Assembly: GCA_029260495.1 (NCBI GenBank)
Contig: JAJDDD010000006.1
Location: 62,001 to 126,000, forward strand
Direction: 5' to 3'
Source of the DNA: Phycisphaerales bacterium
Lineage (GTDB): Bacteria; Planctomycetota; Phycisphaerae; Phycisphaerales; UBA1924
Length of the DNA stretch: 64,000 nt
Part shown: positions 36,244 to 44,275 of the stretch, in pieces
Layout of the letters: each line of letters opens with the position of its first letter
Numbering within the stretch: the stretch's first letter is position 1
Notes under the pieces: generated by a model
Databases searched by the model: none
What the model was told of the DNA's origin: nothing
The model's input: the letters and a program-made list of their open reading frames with translations, nothing else
Position numbers and translations under genes: made by a program

Positions 36244-36375
36244 CGCATCGCGTCCTTGTCTGGTAGCCAGCATTCCCCAACCCATGGCCGATTTGAGAAG
36301 ACATGAATGAGTGCGTCGCGCGGAGGCACATGGCGTCCCTTCCTGACTCGCCAGTTCAATGCTGCAGTCACTGCG

Positions 36376-37127
36376 AAACCAGTGTCCGCTTTTTTTTGGG
36401 CTCCAGAGGCCGATTTGGGCCTTACAAGATCAACCGGCGCCCTGTCACCTTTGGGGCGCTCAGCCAAGCGAGAGCCATCTTACGAAGACGCCTCCGCTTG
36501 CTCTGGCAGTCTCCCCGCCATCCTCGGATCAGTCGTCGGCCTCGTCTCGCCATGCCGAGCGAACAGCCGCTCCACTTCGCGCCACGCCTGCTTCCAGTCC
36601 TCAGTCGCGCTCCGGGCGCACCGTGCGAGTAGCGCTCGCCGAGGCAGCAGGCCGAGCCCGTGCGATTCGTACACCATCGCAGCCAGCATCCGTGCGCACG
36701 CGCGGCGCTGATCCCGCGTTTTTCGAACACCCACCGTGTCGATCACGCCAATCGCTCCATCCGGCCTGCGCACCAGATTGGAAAGTTTGTGATCGCGATT
36801 GAAAACGCCAGCTGTGACGAGCGTGCGCACAAGCGCTCCAAGTCGCTCCGCCAGCGCGCGCTCCGCTTGCTGTGAAAGACCCCCTCGATTGAGTAGGTCG
36901 ATCACCGCGTCGCCAGACAAAAACTCGAGCGCGAGCCATTCGCCCATCCCCGGCCCATCCCCCGTTCGGCCCCGCAACAGTGCGAGCGGCGTTGAGGTCG
37001 CGACCCCGGCTTTCTCGATCAGCTCCGCCCCGCGCCACTGCCTTTGCGCCCGCGAGCCTCCCGCGATGAGCCGGGCCAGCTTCGCCAGTCCCGAAGGAGC
37101 AGGCGTGCGCTTGAGCACGATCTTCAT
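36376..37127. repeat. Second copy of a direct duplication flanking the copper cassette
   Basis: This segment corresponds to 33117-33656: both contain CCAGAG, CCTGTCAC, GAGCCATCTTACGAAG and long runs through AACACCCACCGTGTCGATCAC, in the same orientation and about 3,268 bp apart. The first copy lacks about 205 bp. The segment between them (33657-36375) holds the small membrane protein and the P-type ATPase. Confidence 0.85.
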
Positions 37128-37346
37128 GCTCTCGTCCTCAGCGCGAAGATTCAGCGTCCCGATCCAGGTTTCCTGCGCAGCCCGCTGTCGAAATCCTCGC
37201 CCATTCTCGCTCTTGATGAGTCTCATTTCGCGCCAGGCGCCGGCGCGCAGAGCCTGGCACAACAAGCTCGTTCGCTCCTGGAACGTCGGGTGTGTGCGCA
37301 CGAGCCGGGCGGAATGTGGAACGCGGGGCCCGTCCATGTGTCGCAT
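36480..37346 (-). CDS. Lipopolysaccharide kinase-like protein
   Basis: 288 residues from ATG 37346 (ATG 37337 also possible). It shows the protein-kinase-like fold of LPS kinases: a Gly/Ser N-lobe, catalytic loop as FNRDHKLSNLV in place of HxDxxxxN and the metal-binding VIDTVGV. It would phosphorylate a sugar of the lipid A core in the cytoplasm, a role inferred from the fold. It is divergent from the neighbouring glycosyltransferase with about 75 bp between starts, fitting a shared role in the outer-membrane glycolipid. The residue at the start of the catalytic loop differs from the usual His. A partial decayed copy lies 3.3 kb upstream. Confidence 0.72.
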   Translation of the reverse strand: MRHMDGPRVPHSARLVRTHPTFQERTSLLCQALRAGAWREMRLIKSENGRGFRQRAAQETWIGTLNLRAEDESMKIVLKRTPAPSGLAKLARLIAGGSRAQRQWRGAELIEKAGVATSTPLALLRGRTGDGPGMGEWLALEFLSGDAVIDLLNRGGLSQQAERALAERLGALVRTLVTAGVFNRDHKLSNLVRRPDGAIGVIDTVGVRKTRDQRRACARMLAAMVYESHGLGLLPRRALLARCARSATEDWKQAWREVERLFARHGETRPTTDPRMAGRLPEQAEASS

Positions 37347-37421
37347 GGTATCGCAGCCTGCGCACAAGCCCTTCGGCGCCCGCGTTTGACAGCCCCCGGG
37401 GCGCCCTCGACGATTCATCTG

Positions 37422-38291
37422 ATGTCTTCCTCGCTGCCCAGCCCAAATGAGCCCCTGCCGCTCTCTGTCGCGATCGTGTGCAAAAACAACGAGAGCACGA
37501 TTGGCAGGACGCTCGATTCCGTCCGCGGGCTCGCTCGTGAGATCGTGGCGGTCGATTCCGGCTCGACCGATGGGACGATCTCCCTGCTCCGCGCTGCGAA
37601 CGCTCGGATCATCCCCAGCGAGTGGCTTGGGCACATCGCCACCAAGCAGAAGGCTCTGGAAGCGTGCGCGCAACCGTGGATTCTGATGATTGATTCCGAT
37701 GAGTCGGTCGAGCCGGAGCTTGCGCGATCCATCCGGACGGCGATCGAGCGCGATGACGCCTCGGTTGGCGGGTACGAGGTGAATCGGAAGGTTTGGTATG
37801 CCGGGGGGTTTCTTGAATACATGTGGCAGCCGGAGTGGCGATTGCGGCTGGCGCGCACGGGGGCGGCGAAGTGGGGCGGGCGCGACCCGCATGACAAGCT
37901 GGCGCTCATCAATCCTTCAGGCGGTGTGCGCACGGAGCGGCTTGTCGGCGACCTTCGCCACGATTCTTTCGTGACGCTGACCGACTACCTGCGCGCCCAG
38001 GTGGCGCATGCGCAGATCGCTGCGGAGACCTATCGGCAGGAGGGTCGCCGGGGGAGCTATGTGAGGCTTCTTGGTTCGCCAGTTGGGGCGTGGGTGAAGC
38101 AGGTCGTTTTCAAGCAGGCGTGGCGCGATGGGTGGCGCGGGTTGTGCGCAGCGTCCGGTGTTGCGGTGGCGACAGCGATGAAGCACATGATTCTGATTGA
38201 GCGCACACGCTGGTCTGCGCCGGAGGACGCGAGCGCCGATGAGCGCGCGCTTTCGGAAGAACAAACTGCGGGCGCGGGAGAGGCGGCGTGA
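37422..38291 (+). CDS. Family 2 glycosyltransferase (WaaE/KdtX-like)
   Basis: 289 residues from the ATG at 37422. The GT-A fold is clear: SVAIVCKNNESTIGRTLDSV, VAVDSGSTDGT, and the metal-binding MIDSDESVEPEL. The middle EVNRKVWYAGGFLEYMWQPEWRLRLART is characteristic of the lipopolysaccharide core glucosyltransferases WaaE/KdtX. A longer open frame reaches 37044 but begins inside the divergent gene. The plsY GTG overlaps the stop (GTGA), so the two are probably translationally coupled. Likely acts on an LPS core or similar glycolipid; donor and acceptor not determined. Confidence 0.82.
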   Translation: MSSSLPSPNEPLPLSVAIVCKNNESTIGRTLDSVRGLAREIVAVDSGSTDGTISLLRAANARIIPSEWLGHIATKQKALEACAQPWILMIDSDESVEPELARSIRTAIERDDASVGGYEVNRKVWYAGGFLEYMWQPEWRLRLARTGAAKWGGRDPHDKLALINPSGGVRTERLVGDLRHDSFVTLTDYLRAQVAHAQIAAETYRQEGRRGSYVRLLGSPVGAWVKQVVFKQAWRDGWRGLCAASGVAVATAMKHMILIERTRWSAPEDASADERALSEEQTAGAGEAA

Positions 38292-39007
38292 TCGCGTGGC
38301 TCGCCCTTGTCAGTCTGGGCTATGTCGCGGGGTCGGTTCCTTTTGCGGTTCTGATCGGCAAGGCGATCGGGAAGGATCCTCGGCGGGCGGGTTCAGGAAA
38401 CCCCGGCGCGACGAACCTTGGGCGAGTCGCGGGCAAGCGATGGGGGCTGCTCTGCTTTGGATTCGATGCCCTGAAGGGTTTGGCGCCCGTTGTAATGGCG
38501 GGGCTCGTGAAGAATCTTTATGGGGGGCAGTTGCTTGAGCCATCGCTCGCGTGGCTGTGGATCGCGGTAGCGGGGTCAGCGGTGCTGGGGCATGTTTTTC
38601 CGGTTTGGCTTGGCTTTCGCGGAGGGAAGGGCGTGGCGACAGGGTTCGGCGCCTTGCTTGGGCTGTGGCCGTTCCTTGCAATTCCCGCAGTTGGCGCCTT
38701 CGTCGTGTGGGTGATTGTTCAGCGGGCGACGCGCAATGTCGGCGTCGCATCTTGCGCGGGGGCGATTGTGCTGCCAATCTTCGCGGTGCTTGTCGCTGTG
38801 TTCTGGATTGGGGAAGCGGCGAGCGGTGTTGATGCGATCGCGGGCGCGTGGCCGTTTGAGCTTGCCGCGGCGCTGCTTATGATTCTGGCGCTCTTTACAC
38901 ACCGGAGAAATCTTCGCGCGGTGTTCGGACACGGCTGGCCGCCGCGCTGGAGGGTGCCGGTGGACATCGCCCCGGAGCGGGGCAGCGAGATTCAGTCAAC
39001 GAAGTAA
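38288..39007 (+). CDS. plsY: Acyl-phosphate:glycerol-3-phosphate acyltransferase PlsY
   Basis: 239 residues with about five to six membrane helices. The first conserved box GSVPFAVLIGKAIGKDPRRAGSGNPGATNLGRVAGKRWG (keeping SGNPGATN) and the second, HVFPVWLGFRGGKGVATGFG, define PlsY. It transfers acyl groups from acyl-phosphate to sn-glycerol-3-phosphate, the first step of phospholipid synthesis. The length is slightly above the norm (about 200-215). The GTG start at 38288 overlaps the stop of the glycosyltransferase gene. Its 3' end overlaps the convergent ferredoxin gene by 16 bases. Confidence 0.95.
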   Translation: MIAWLALVSLGYVAGSVPFAVLIGKAIGKDPRRAGSGNPGATNLGRVAGKRWGLLCFGFDALKGLAPVVMAGLVKNLYGGQLLEPSLAWLWIAVAGSAVLGHVFPVWLGFRGGKGVATGFGALLGLWPFLAIPAVGAFVVWVIVQRATRNVGVASCAGAIVLPIFAVLVAVFWIGEAASGVDAIAGAWPFELAAALLMILALFTHRRNLRAVFGHGWPPRWRVPVDIAPERGSEIQSTK

Positions 39008-39252
39008 TCGATGTTGATCTGGATGTACTCGCTCCACTCTTCGGGCAGATCTTCTTCGGGGAAGATGGCGCGGACAGGGCACTCGTCGACACACAGGCCG
39101 CAATCGATGCAGGTGTCGGGGTCGATGTAGAGCTGCGTCGCTTCCTCGAAAGGGGTTGCATCCTTGGTGGGATGGATGCAGTCAACAGGGCAGACGTCAA
39201 CGCAGCTGGTGTCTTTGGTGCCAATACAGGGCTCAGCGATCACATGGGTCAT
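38992..39252 (-). CDS. Ferredoxin with two 4Fe-4S-type centres
   Basis: 86 residues. Cysteine motifs CVDVCPVDCI preceded by TSC, and CIDCGLCVDECP, with VRAIFPEEDL, fit the 7Fe/8Fe ferredoxin family; the first motif departs from CX2CX2CX3C, suggesting one 3Fe-4S cluster or altered ligands. It would be a low-potential electron carrier; candidate partners in the window include the radical-SAM enzymes, but no partner is adjacent. Its stop lies 16 bases within the end of plsY. Confidence 0.85.
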   Translation of the reverse strand: MTHVIAEPCIGTKDTSCVDVCPVDCIHPTKDATPFEEATQLYIDPDTCIDCGLCVDECPVRAIFPEEDLPEEWSEYIQINIDYFVD

Positions 39253-39573
39253 CGTGGTGCATCCCTCAGAAAAAAGGGGGTGTGGAGTCGGTCTATTGGC
39301 CCGGCGGCGTTCAGAGGCGCCGGGCGTTGTCGCGCGCCGCTGCGCCGGGAGGAAGCTCCCAGTGATTGGCGACAGCGGGACAACTACTATATCCGCGAAA
39401 GTGCGGGTTGTGGTGGCGCAGGGCCGGCGGGGCGAGTCGGCGGGCGTGGCGGAATGGGGGTGTCAAAAAGAGCAGCGGGGCCGGACGATCCGACCCCGCT
39501 GGGCGTTCTCAACGAAAAAAATGAGTTTCAGATCCGCCTGGCTCGCTCGAGCAGAGCCCGACGGACTGAGGGT
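39253..39573. other. Intergenic region between ferredoxin and H1-like gene
   Basis: Apart from the terminator at 39465-39500, nothing further was recognised. The left half probably holds the ferredoxin promoter on the minus strand. It is GC-rich with no convincing coding frame. Confidence 0.4.
39465..39500 (-). terminator. Rho-independent terminator of the H1-like gene
   Basis: On the minus strand an 11-bp stem (AGCGGGGTCGG with CCGGCCCCGCT, one G-U pair) has loop ATCGT and is followed by GCTCTTTTT. It lies about 75 bases past the stop of the gene at 39574-39999. Confidence 0.85.
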
Positions 39574-39999
39574 TTATGAAGCGCGGCGCCGGCGAGCCTT
39601 CTTACGGGTCGCCTTTTTGCGTGTTGCCTTCTTGCGCGTTGCTTTCTTGCGACGAGCCTTCTTGCGGGTCGCCTTCTTGCGTGTCGCTTTCTTGCGAGTG
39701 GCCTTCTTGCGGCGAGCCTTCTTACGGGTCGCTTTCTTGCGAGTGGCCTTCTTACGCGTTGCCTTCTTGCGACGAGCCTTCTTGCGGGTCGCCTTCTTGC
39801 GAGTGGCCTTCTTACGCGTTGCTTTCTTGCGTGTCGCCTTCTTGCGGCGAGCCTTCTTACGGGTCGCCTTCTTTGCCGTCGTCTTGCGACGGGCCTTCTT
39901 GCGGGTTGCCTTCTTCCGGGTCGCTTTCTTGCGCGTTGCTTTGCGACGAGCTTTCTTTCTCGTCGCCTTCTTGCGCGTAGCACGTTTCTTCTTGGCCAT
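39574..39999 (-). CDS. Histone H1-like Lys/Arg/Ala-repeat protein
   Basis: 141 residues made almost entirely of the pentapeptides KKATR and KKARR, arranged as three KKATR plus one KKARR, a 20-residue (60 bp) higher-order unit repeated about five times at the C-terminal side. Only Lys, Arg, Ala, Thr, a few Ser and one Met occur, so the charge is extreme. It resembles bacterial H1-like or AlgP-type nucleoid proteins and should bind DNA through its flexible basic tail. The ATG at 39999 is fixed by AGGAGG on the minus strand (40012-40007), 7 bases upstream; a longer frame to 40134 lacks this signal. A strong terminator follows. Confidence 0.88.
   Translation of the reverse strand: MAKKKRATRKKATRKKARRKATRKKATRKKATRKKARRKTTAKKATRKKARRKKATRKKATRKKATRKKATRKKARRKKATRKKATRKKATRKKARRKKATRKKATRKKATRKKARRKKATRKKATRKKATRKKARRRRAS
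39590..39995 (-). repeat. 15-bp and 60-bp tandem repeats within the H1-like gene
   Basis: The minus-strand DNA repeats a 15-base unit such as CGCAAGAAGGC plus a variable codon; four units form a 60-base period. Synonymous changes (CGC/CGT/CGA, AAG/AAA) differ between units, so the array is old enough to have diverged. It invites slippage or unequal recombination. Confidence 0.8.
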
Positions 40000-40432
40000 T
40001 TTAAGACCTCCTCTTTCGAGTTCGGAGCACGAGGTGTCTTCTGAAATACGAGAACGCCTGTTCAGTGTCGCAGATACATTATCGGCGACCGCAGGCCCAT
40101 GTTCCACATCGCGCGTACTAGTTGTCAAGCGCACTCCATTGTGGCGCTACTGAGTTTCATCGGGCGCACAGTGGCCCTGCTTTGGCGACATTCGGATCAT
40201 CGCGCGCCATTTCTTGAGTGAATTCACCCAACGCACGGGCGCACAATGTCGTATTCACCACTCAGAAAGAGCGTCGCGACGCCCGAAACCGGCGCGCTGC
40301 GCAAGTGAATCGGTTGGCGGAGCAACGTGTGCGCCGCTGGCGTCGAGGTGAAAATAACTGGGAGCGCGATGGGCGCCGCTACGGCGCAAAACCGGCACTG
40401 CAAGCCGATTATCGAGTGCTAGCGCGTTGAAA
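40000..40432. other. Intergenic region upstream of the H1-like gene
   Basis: The first 60 bases carry the H1-like ribosome site and probably its promoter. A basic 70-residue frame at 40218-40430 (plus) begins with GTG, has no ribosome site and no recognisable family, so it is not called. Nothing else was seen. Confidence 0.4.
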
Positions 40433-41041
40433 TCATTCTTTCCGCGGCGCGGTGGGATCAAGATCATCGGGGTCGAAATGATTGGGATCGTGATCTTCAG
40501 CAGCGTCGGCGAGGACGGCTTCGGGTTCAGGCCCGCTCTTGATGAGCTTTCGAGCTTCGCCTTCTTCGAGAAAATCTGAAAAAATCGAAGAGAGCTGGGC
40601 GCCGTTCACAGTGTTGTAGAGGCTTGTCGCTTCGGCGTCGGGCAGATTTGCAGGCACTCGAGCTCGCACGATGCCGTTGCCGGGGTTGTACCAGAACTCT
40701 GCTGTCGTGCGATCGGCGACGATGCGAACGATCGGGTGAATCAGGTCGGCATGTTCGATCGGGGCGATATCAATCCATGGTCTGGAGCCCGTGATCAGCT
40801 CGTTGTGCGGGATTGAGTCATTGAACCACTTGTGGTTGACCGTGAGCGACCAGCCGCGTCCGTTGATGATTGTCGCGCCTGTCGCCGAGCGAATCCGCAC
40901 CTCGCGGGAGAGTGTGTGGACTGCGGATTTCGTCTGATCCGTGCGTTTTTCGATGTTGTTGTCGGCGCGCATTGTCGCCCACAGCCCTACCCCGACGGCG
41001 AAGATCACAACAGCCACAATGACGTCAATAAGCCAGCGCAT
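40433..41041 (-). CDS. Single-pass membrane protein of unknown function
   Basis: 202 residues from ATG 41041. The first 20 residues (MRWLIDVIVAVVIFAVGVGL) form one membrane anchor. A periplasmic-looking domain follows (NGRGWSLTVNHKWFN, NTVNGAQLSSIFSDFLEEGEARKLI) and ends in an acidic tail rich in Asp and Pro. An in-frame extension to 41167 exists, but GAGAGAAAGAC sits at the right distance from 41041. No family recognised. It is divergent from the M16-like gene. Confidence 0.65.
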   Translation of the reverse strand: MRWLIDVIVAVVIFAVGVGLWATMRADNNIEKRTDQTKSAVHTLSREVRIRSATGATIINGRGWSLTVNHKWFNDSIPHNELITGSRPWIDIAPIEHADLIHPIVRIVADRTTAEFWYNPGNGIVRARVPANLPDAEATSLYNTVNGAQLSSIFSDFLEEGEARKLIKSGPEPEAVLADAAEDHDPNHFDPDDLDPTAPRKE

Positions 41042-41269
41042 AGTCTTTCTCTCACTTTCATCATCGGATTCAGCGTGCGCGGCGGCGCTCGGGATCTGGA
41101 AAAACGCACTCACGACGGGCCGGCTGGCGCGTTGGGGCTGAATGTGCGCCGCAGGCTGATTCTGCACCCTTTGGAAGCGTCCGATAGACTCAGCTTTTCG
41201 CTGGAGATCGCCGCCCTGTGCCTGTTTGAAATGGCGTGGGGCAGGCTCAGGAAAGACAAGGGCCGATAT

Positions 41270-42529
41270 ATGAGCGCACAGGTTCAGACCATCACACTTG
41301 CGTGCGGGATGCCTCTGATTGTTGAGCAGATAGAGGGCGTGGGTTCGGTCGCGATGTCCTGGATGGTCTCCGGGGGCGTCGCCCGCGAGCCCGAGAATAT
41401 GCTCGGACTCAGCGCGATGTGGTCGGAGCTGCTCTTTCGAGGGGCTGGGGATCTTGACTCACGCGGGCACAGCGACGCGCTGGAGCGGTTTGGCGTTTTG
41501 CGAAGTTCGTCGGCTCATACGTTCTTTCTGAATATCGGTGCGACGCTTCTGGGCGCCAAGCTGGAGCAGGCGATGCCGCTCATCGTGGATATGGTTCGCG
41601 CGCCTCGGATGGAGGAGGATTCGATTCCGCCGGTTCGGGATCTTTGCTTGCAGGCGATCGAGGGGTTGAAGGATGAGCCGCAGGACATGTTGATGCATGC
41701 GCTGCGGAGGCATTCAGCTCCGCCGCCGCTTAATCGTTCTTCACTGGGAACAGAAGACGGACTGGGCGCGATTACCCGGGATGACCTGGTGAAGGAGTGG
41801 CGCCGGCTGGGGGATCCGAAGCAGTCGATTTTTGCGATTGCTGGGGCGGTGGAGGCGGGTCGTGTGGCGGCCCAACTGAACGAGCTGCTTGAAGGCTGGG
41901 AAGGCGCCTGTCCGGATGTCTCGTGGCGGGCGGAAGACGCGACGCTTGGCTATCACCATGAGATAGACGAAACCAATCAGGTTCACATCGCGATTGCCCA
42001 TGAGGCGCCGAAGGCAGATGCGAAGGACGCCTGGCTTGAGCGGGTTGTCATTTCGGCGTTGTCTGGGGGGATGAGCGGGCGGCTCTTTACGGAGGTTCGT
42101 GAGAAACGGAGTTTGTGTTATTCGGTCAATGCGTCGTACAGGCCGGATCGTGATTTTGGGAAGGTCGTAGCGTACGCGGGGACGACGCCGGAGCGGGCCC
42201 AGGAGACGCTTGACGTGCTTTGGGGAGAGTTGGGGCGCATCAACGGGCCGGCTTCGAGTGGCGGCGGTGTGAGCGAGAGTGAGTTCCAGCGGGCGGTTGT
42301 TGGGTTGAAGTCGCGCGTGGTGATGAATGGCGAATCTTCAGCGGCTCGGGCGGGAGCGTTGGCGCGGGACTTATGGACGCTGGGGCGGACTCGTTCTCTG
42401 GAGGAGCTTGCGGCGGAGATTGATGCAATCACGCTTGACGCGGTGAATGACTATTTGGAGCGCCGGAAGCTGGAGCAGGTGACGATCGTGACGGTGGGGC
42501 CGGCGCCGCTCGCGCCGCCGGCGTTTTGA
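41270..42529 (+). CDS. M16-family peptidase-like protein lacking the zinc ligands
   Basis: 419 residues from ATG 41270. The overall M16 form is clear: two-lobed fold with LACGMPLIVEQIEGVGSVAMSWMV at the start and the conserved second-half motif GGMSGRLFTEVREKRSLCYSV, which holds the Arg/Tyr pair. The inverted zinc motif HxxEH should follow GLSAMWSELLF, but here the sites read M and L and no HFLEH-type motif is present. The protein is therefore probably a non-catalytic M16 subunit, as in paired M16 systems where one partner holds the active site. No active M16 gene is adjacent. An extended frame to 40832 overlaps the neighbouring gene and is rejected. Confidence 0.83.
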   Translation: MSAQVQTITLACGMPLIVEQIEGVGSVAMSWMVSGGVAREPENMLGLSAMWSELLFRGAGDLDSRGHSDALERFGVLRSSSAHTFFLNIGATLLGAKLEQAMPLIVDMVRAPRMEEDSIPPVRDLCLQAIEGLKDEPQDMLMHALRRHSAPPPLNRSSLGTEDGLGAITRDDLVKEWRRLGDPKQSIFAIAGAVEAGRVAAQLNELLEGWEGACPDVSWRAEDATLGYHHEIDETNQVHIAIAHEAPKADAKDAWLERVVISALSGGMSGRLFTEVREKRSLCYSVNASYRPDRDFGKVVAYAGTTPERAQETLDVLWGELGRINGPASSGGGVSESEFQRAVVGLKSRVVMNGESSAARAGALARDLWTLGRTRSLEELAAEIDAITLDAVNDYLERRKLEQVTIVTVGPAPLAPPAF

Positions 42530-42539
42530 TTCGCAGGCA

Positions 42540-43259
42540 TCACGTCCACGCAGAAAGTTTCTCTCCTGCGAGTGTGAAGCGGTGGGCGAGTATCCTCGCG
42601 CGATAGTCGCAGTAGGTGAGATCGAGTCGTTGGGCGAAGTCGAGGACTTCGCGTCTGGTGAAGCCGGCTTCGACGCTGACGCGGGCGTCGTGGCGGATGA
42701 CTTCGGGTTTACCAACGGTCATGAGTCGGATGGCGAAGACGCCGATGCGGGAGCGCATAAGATCGTTCCAGACGATGCCGGTGCGGGCGAGGCGATCCAT
42801 GATGCGGAGGACGGTGAGCACTTCGATTTCCGGCAGGTGATGAAGAAAAAGCCCTGCGTGGACGTAATCGAACGAAGCTGGCTCGAAGCGATCCATCAGT
42901 GAGCGTGCGTCAGCCTGGATGATTTCGATGTGCTCCGTTCCTGCGCGCGCGACATGCTCCTGGGCGAGTTCGACCGTTGTTTTGTGCGCATCTATGGCGG
43001 TGATGCGGAGGTCAAATCCGGATTTCTGGGCCCATTGGCGGGCGGCGATGGGGAGGTCGGCCGAGCCCGTAGCGACATCGAGCAGCGTGATTGGTTGATC
43101 GGCCGGCCAGCGGGCACTCCACTTTTTCAGGTGTTGGAGCAAGGCGCTGGCGCCCCCGAGGCGGCGATTGACAGCCCGGATATAGCGCAGCGAGTGATCG
43201 AGATCCTCGCGCGCGATGTTGGGATCATCCATGAGTTCAGGTGTCAGGCGGCGGCGCAT
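42540..43259 (-). CDS. Class I SAM-dependent methyltransferase
   Basis: 239 residues. Motif I is LLDVATGSADLPIAARQWA, followed by the acidic ITAIDAHKTTVELAQEHVA and IIQADARSLMDRFEPASFDYVHAGLFLHHLPE (motifs II-IV). The N-terminus RRRLTPELMDDPNIAREDLDHSLRYIRAVNRRLGG is distinctive and seen in methyltransferases near polyketide or quinone-type genes, but no such gene is adjacent. Substrate unknown. Stops with the M16-like gene are 10 bp apart, convergent. Confidence 0.78.
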   Translation of the reverse strand: MRRRLTPELMDDPNIAREDLDHSLRYIRAVNRRLGGASALLQHLKKWSARWPADQPITLLDVATGSADLPIAARQWAQKSGFDLRITAIDAHKTTVELAQEHVARAGTEHIEIIQADARSLMDRFEPASFDYVHAGLFLHHLPEIEVLTVLRIMDRLARTGIVWNDLMRSRIGVFAIRLMTVGKPEVIRHDARVSVEAGFTRREVLDFAQRLDLTYCDYRARILAHRFTLAGEKLSAWT

Positions 43260-43329
43260 ATCGCCATGGTACGTCAGGCGCTGGGGGGGTGAGGATCAGA
43301 AGCGATGGCGCGCGGGTACACTCGCGATT

Positions 43330-44238
43330 ATGCCTGACACGGTTTGGATTAACGGTGAGTTTGTTGCGCACGCAGAGGCGCGGGTGAGCGCTTTTGACGC
43401 TGGCTTTCAGCATGGGGTGGGGCTCTTTGAGACGATGCTCGCGGTTGACGGCGCTCCCCTTGATGTCGCGCGGCATATCGAGAGGCTTATCGGGAGCGCG
43501 GCGCAGTTGGGGCTTTCGGAGTCGCTGCGAGTCGGGCCGCTTATCGAGGCGGTGAAGGTGGTTGCGCAAAAAAGTGAGCTTCCCCGGGCGAGACTTCGGC
43601 TGACGGTGACGGGGGGGGATCTGAATATGCTCGCGTCGACGGGGCAGAGCTCGACCGATCCGACGATTCTGATCGTCGCGACGCGGGCGACGGAATACCC
43701 TCGGGAGATGCTTGAGAAGGGCGTGCGTGTGACGATCGCGGACACACGTGTGAATCCGCTTGATCCGTTTGCTGGGCATAAGACGCTGAACTATTGGCTG
43801 CGTTTGCGCGCGCTGCAGGAGGCGTCGGCGAAGGGGGCGGGGGAGGCTGTCTTTTTTCAGGTGACGAATCACATCGCGGGCGGGGCGGTGAGCAATCTCT
43901 TCATTGTGAAAGAGGGCGCGTTGCACACGCCCATTGCGCGGGGTGAAGAGGAAGCGGGGGCGATTGCGAGCCCGGTGCTGCCCGGGATCACCAGGCAGCG
44001 GATATGTGAGCTGGCGGACCCGCTGGGTGTTGGGCTCCGGACAGGGCTCCTGAGCATTGATGATCTGCTGGGCGCTGATGAGGCGTTCTTGACGAACTCA
44101 AGTTGGGGTGTGCTGCCGATTGTTCAAGTGGAGGCGGAGCGTGTGGGCGAGGGGTCGCCGGGCGAGATCACGCGGCGGCTTCAGGAGCGGTGGGGGGCGT
44201 GGACGATCGAAGAAGCTTCGGCGTTGGGGTCGGGCTGA
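43330..44238 (+). CDS. Class IV PLP aminotransferase (aminodeoxychorismate lyase/BCAT/D-amino acid family)
   Basis: 302 residues from the ATG at 43330. The start VWINGEFVAHAEARVSAFDAGFQHGVGLFETML is the classical opening, and the PLP lysine is in PFAGHKTLNYWLRL. NLFIVKEG and LPGITRQRICELA follow, ending with ADEAFLTNSSWGVLPI. This layout fits 4-amino-4-deoxychorismate lyase (folate) or branched-chain/D-amino acid aminotransferase; they cannot be separated by eye. A longer frame begins at 43216 but overlaps the divergent methyltransferase gene. The following nadK begins 37 bp after the stop. Confidence 0.85.
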   Translation: MPDTVWINGEFVAHAEARVSAFDAGFQHGVGLFETMLAVDGAPLDVARHIERLIGSAAQLGLSESLRVGPLIEAVKVVAQKSELPRARLRLTVTGGDLNMLASTGQSSTDPTILIVATRATEYPREMLEKGVRVTIADTRVNPLDPFAGHKTLNYWLRLRALQEASAKGAGEAVFFQVTNHIAGGAVSNLFIVKEGALHTPIARGEEEAGAIASPVLPGITRQRICELADPLGVGLRTGLLSIDDLLGADEAFLTNSSWGVLPIVQVEAERVGEGSPGEITRRLQERWGAWTIEEASALGSG

Positions 44239-44275
44239 CCCCGATTGCTGAACGGTCGCAGGCTACACTTGGGCC

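Noticed and set aside
33657-36375. Insertion sequence around the copper cassette
   Set aside because: No transposase, inverted ends or target-site duplication could be found; only the direct duplication is supported.
39590-39995. CRISPR-like tandem repeat
   Set aside because: The repeats are contiguous 15-bp coding units without spacers inside a gene.
39164-40153. 329-residue plus-strand frame across the H1-like gene
   Set aside because: It is the mirror of the Lys/Arg repeat array (RVAFL pattern) and has no independent support.
40218-40430. Basic 70-residue frame
   Set aside because: GTG start without a ribosome site and no recognisable family.
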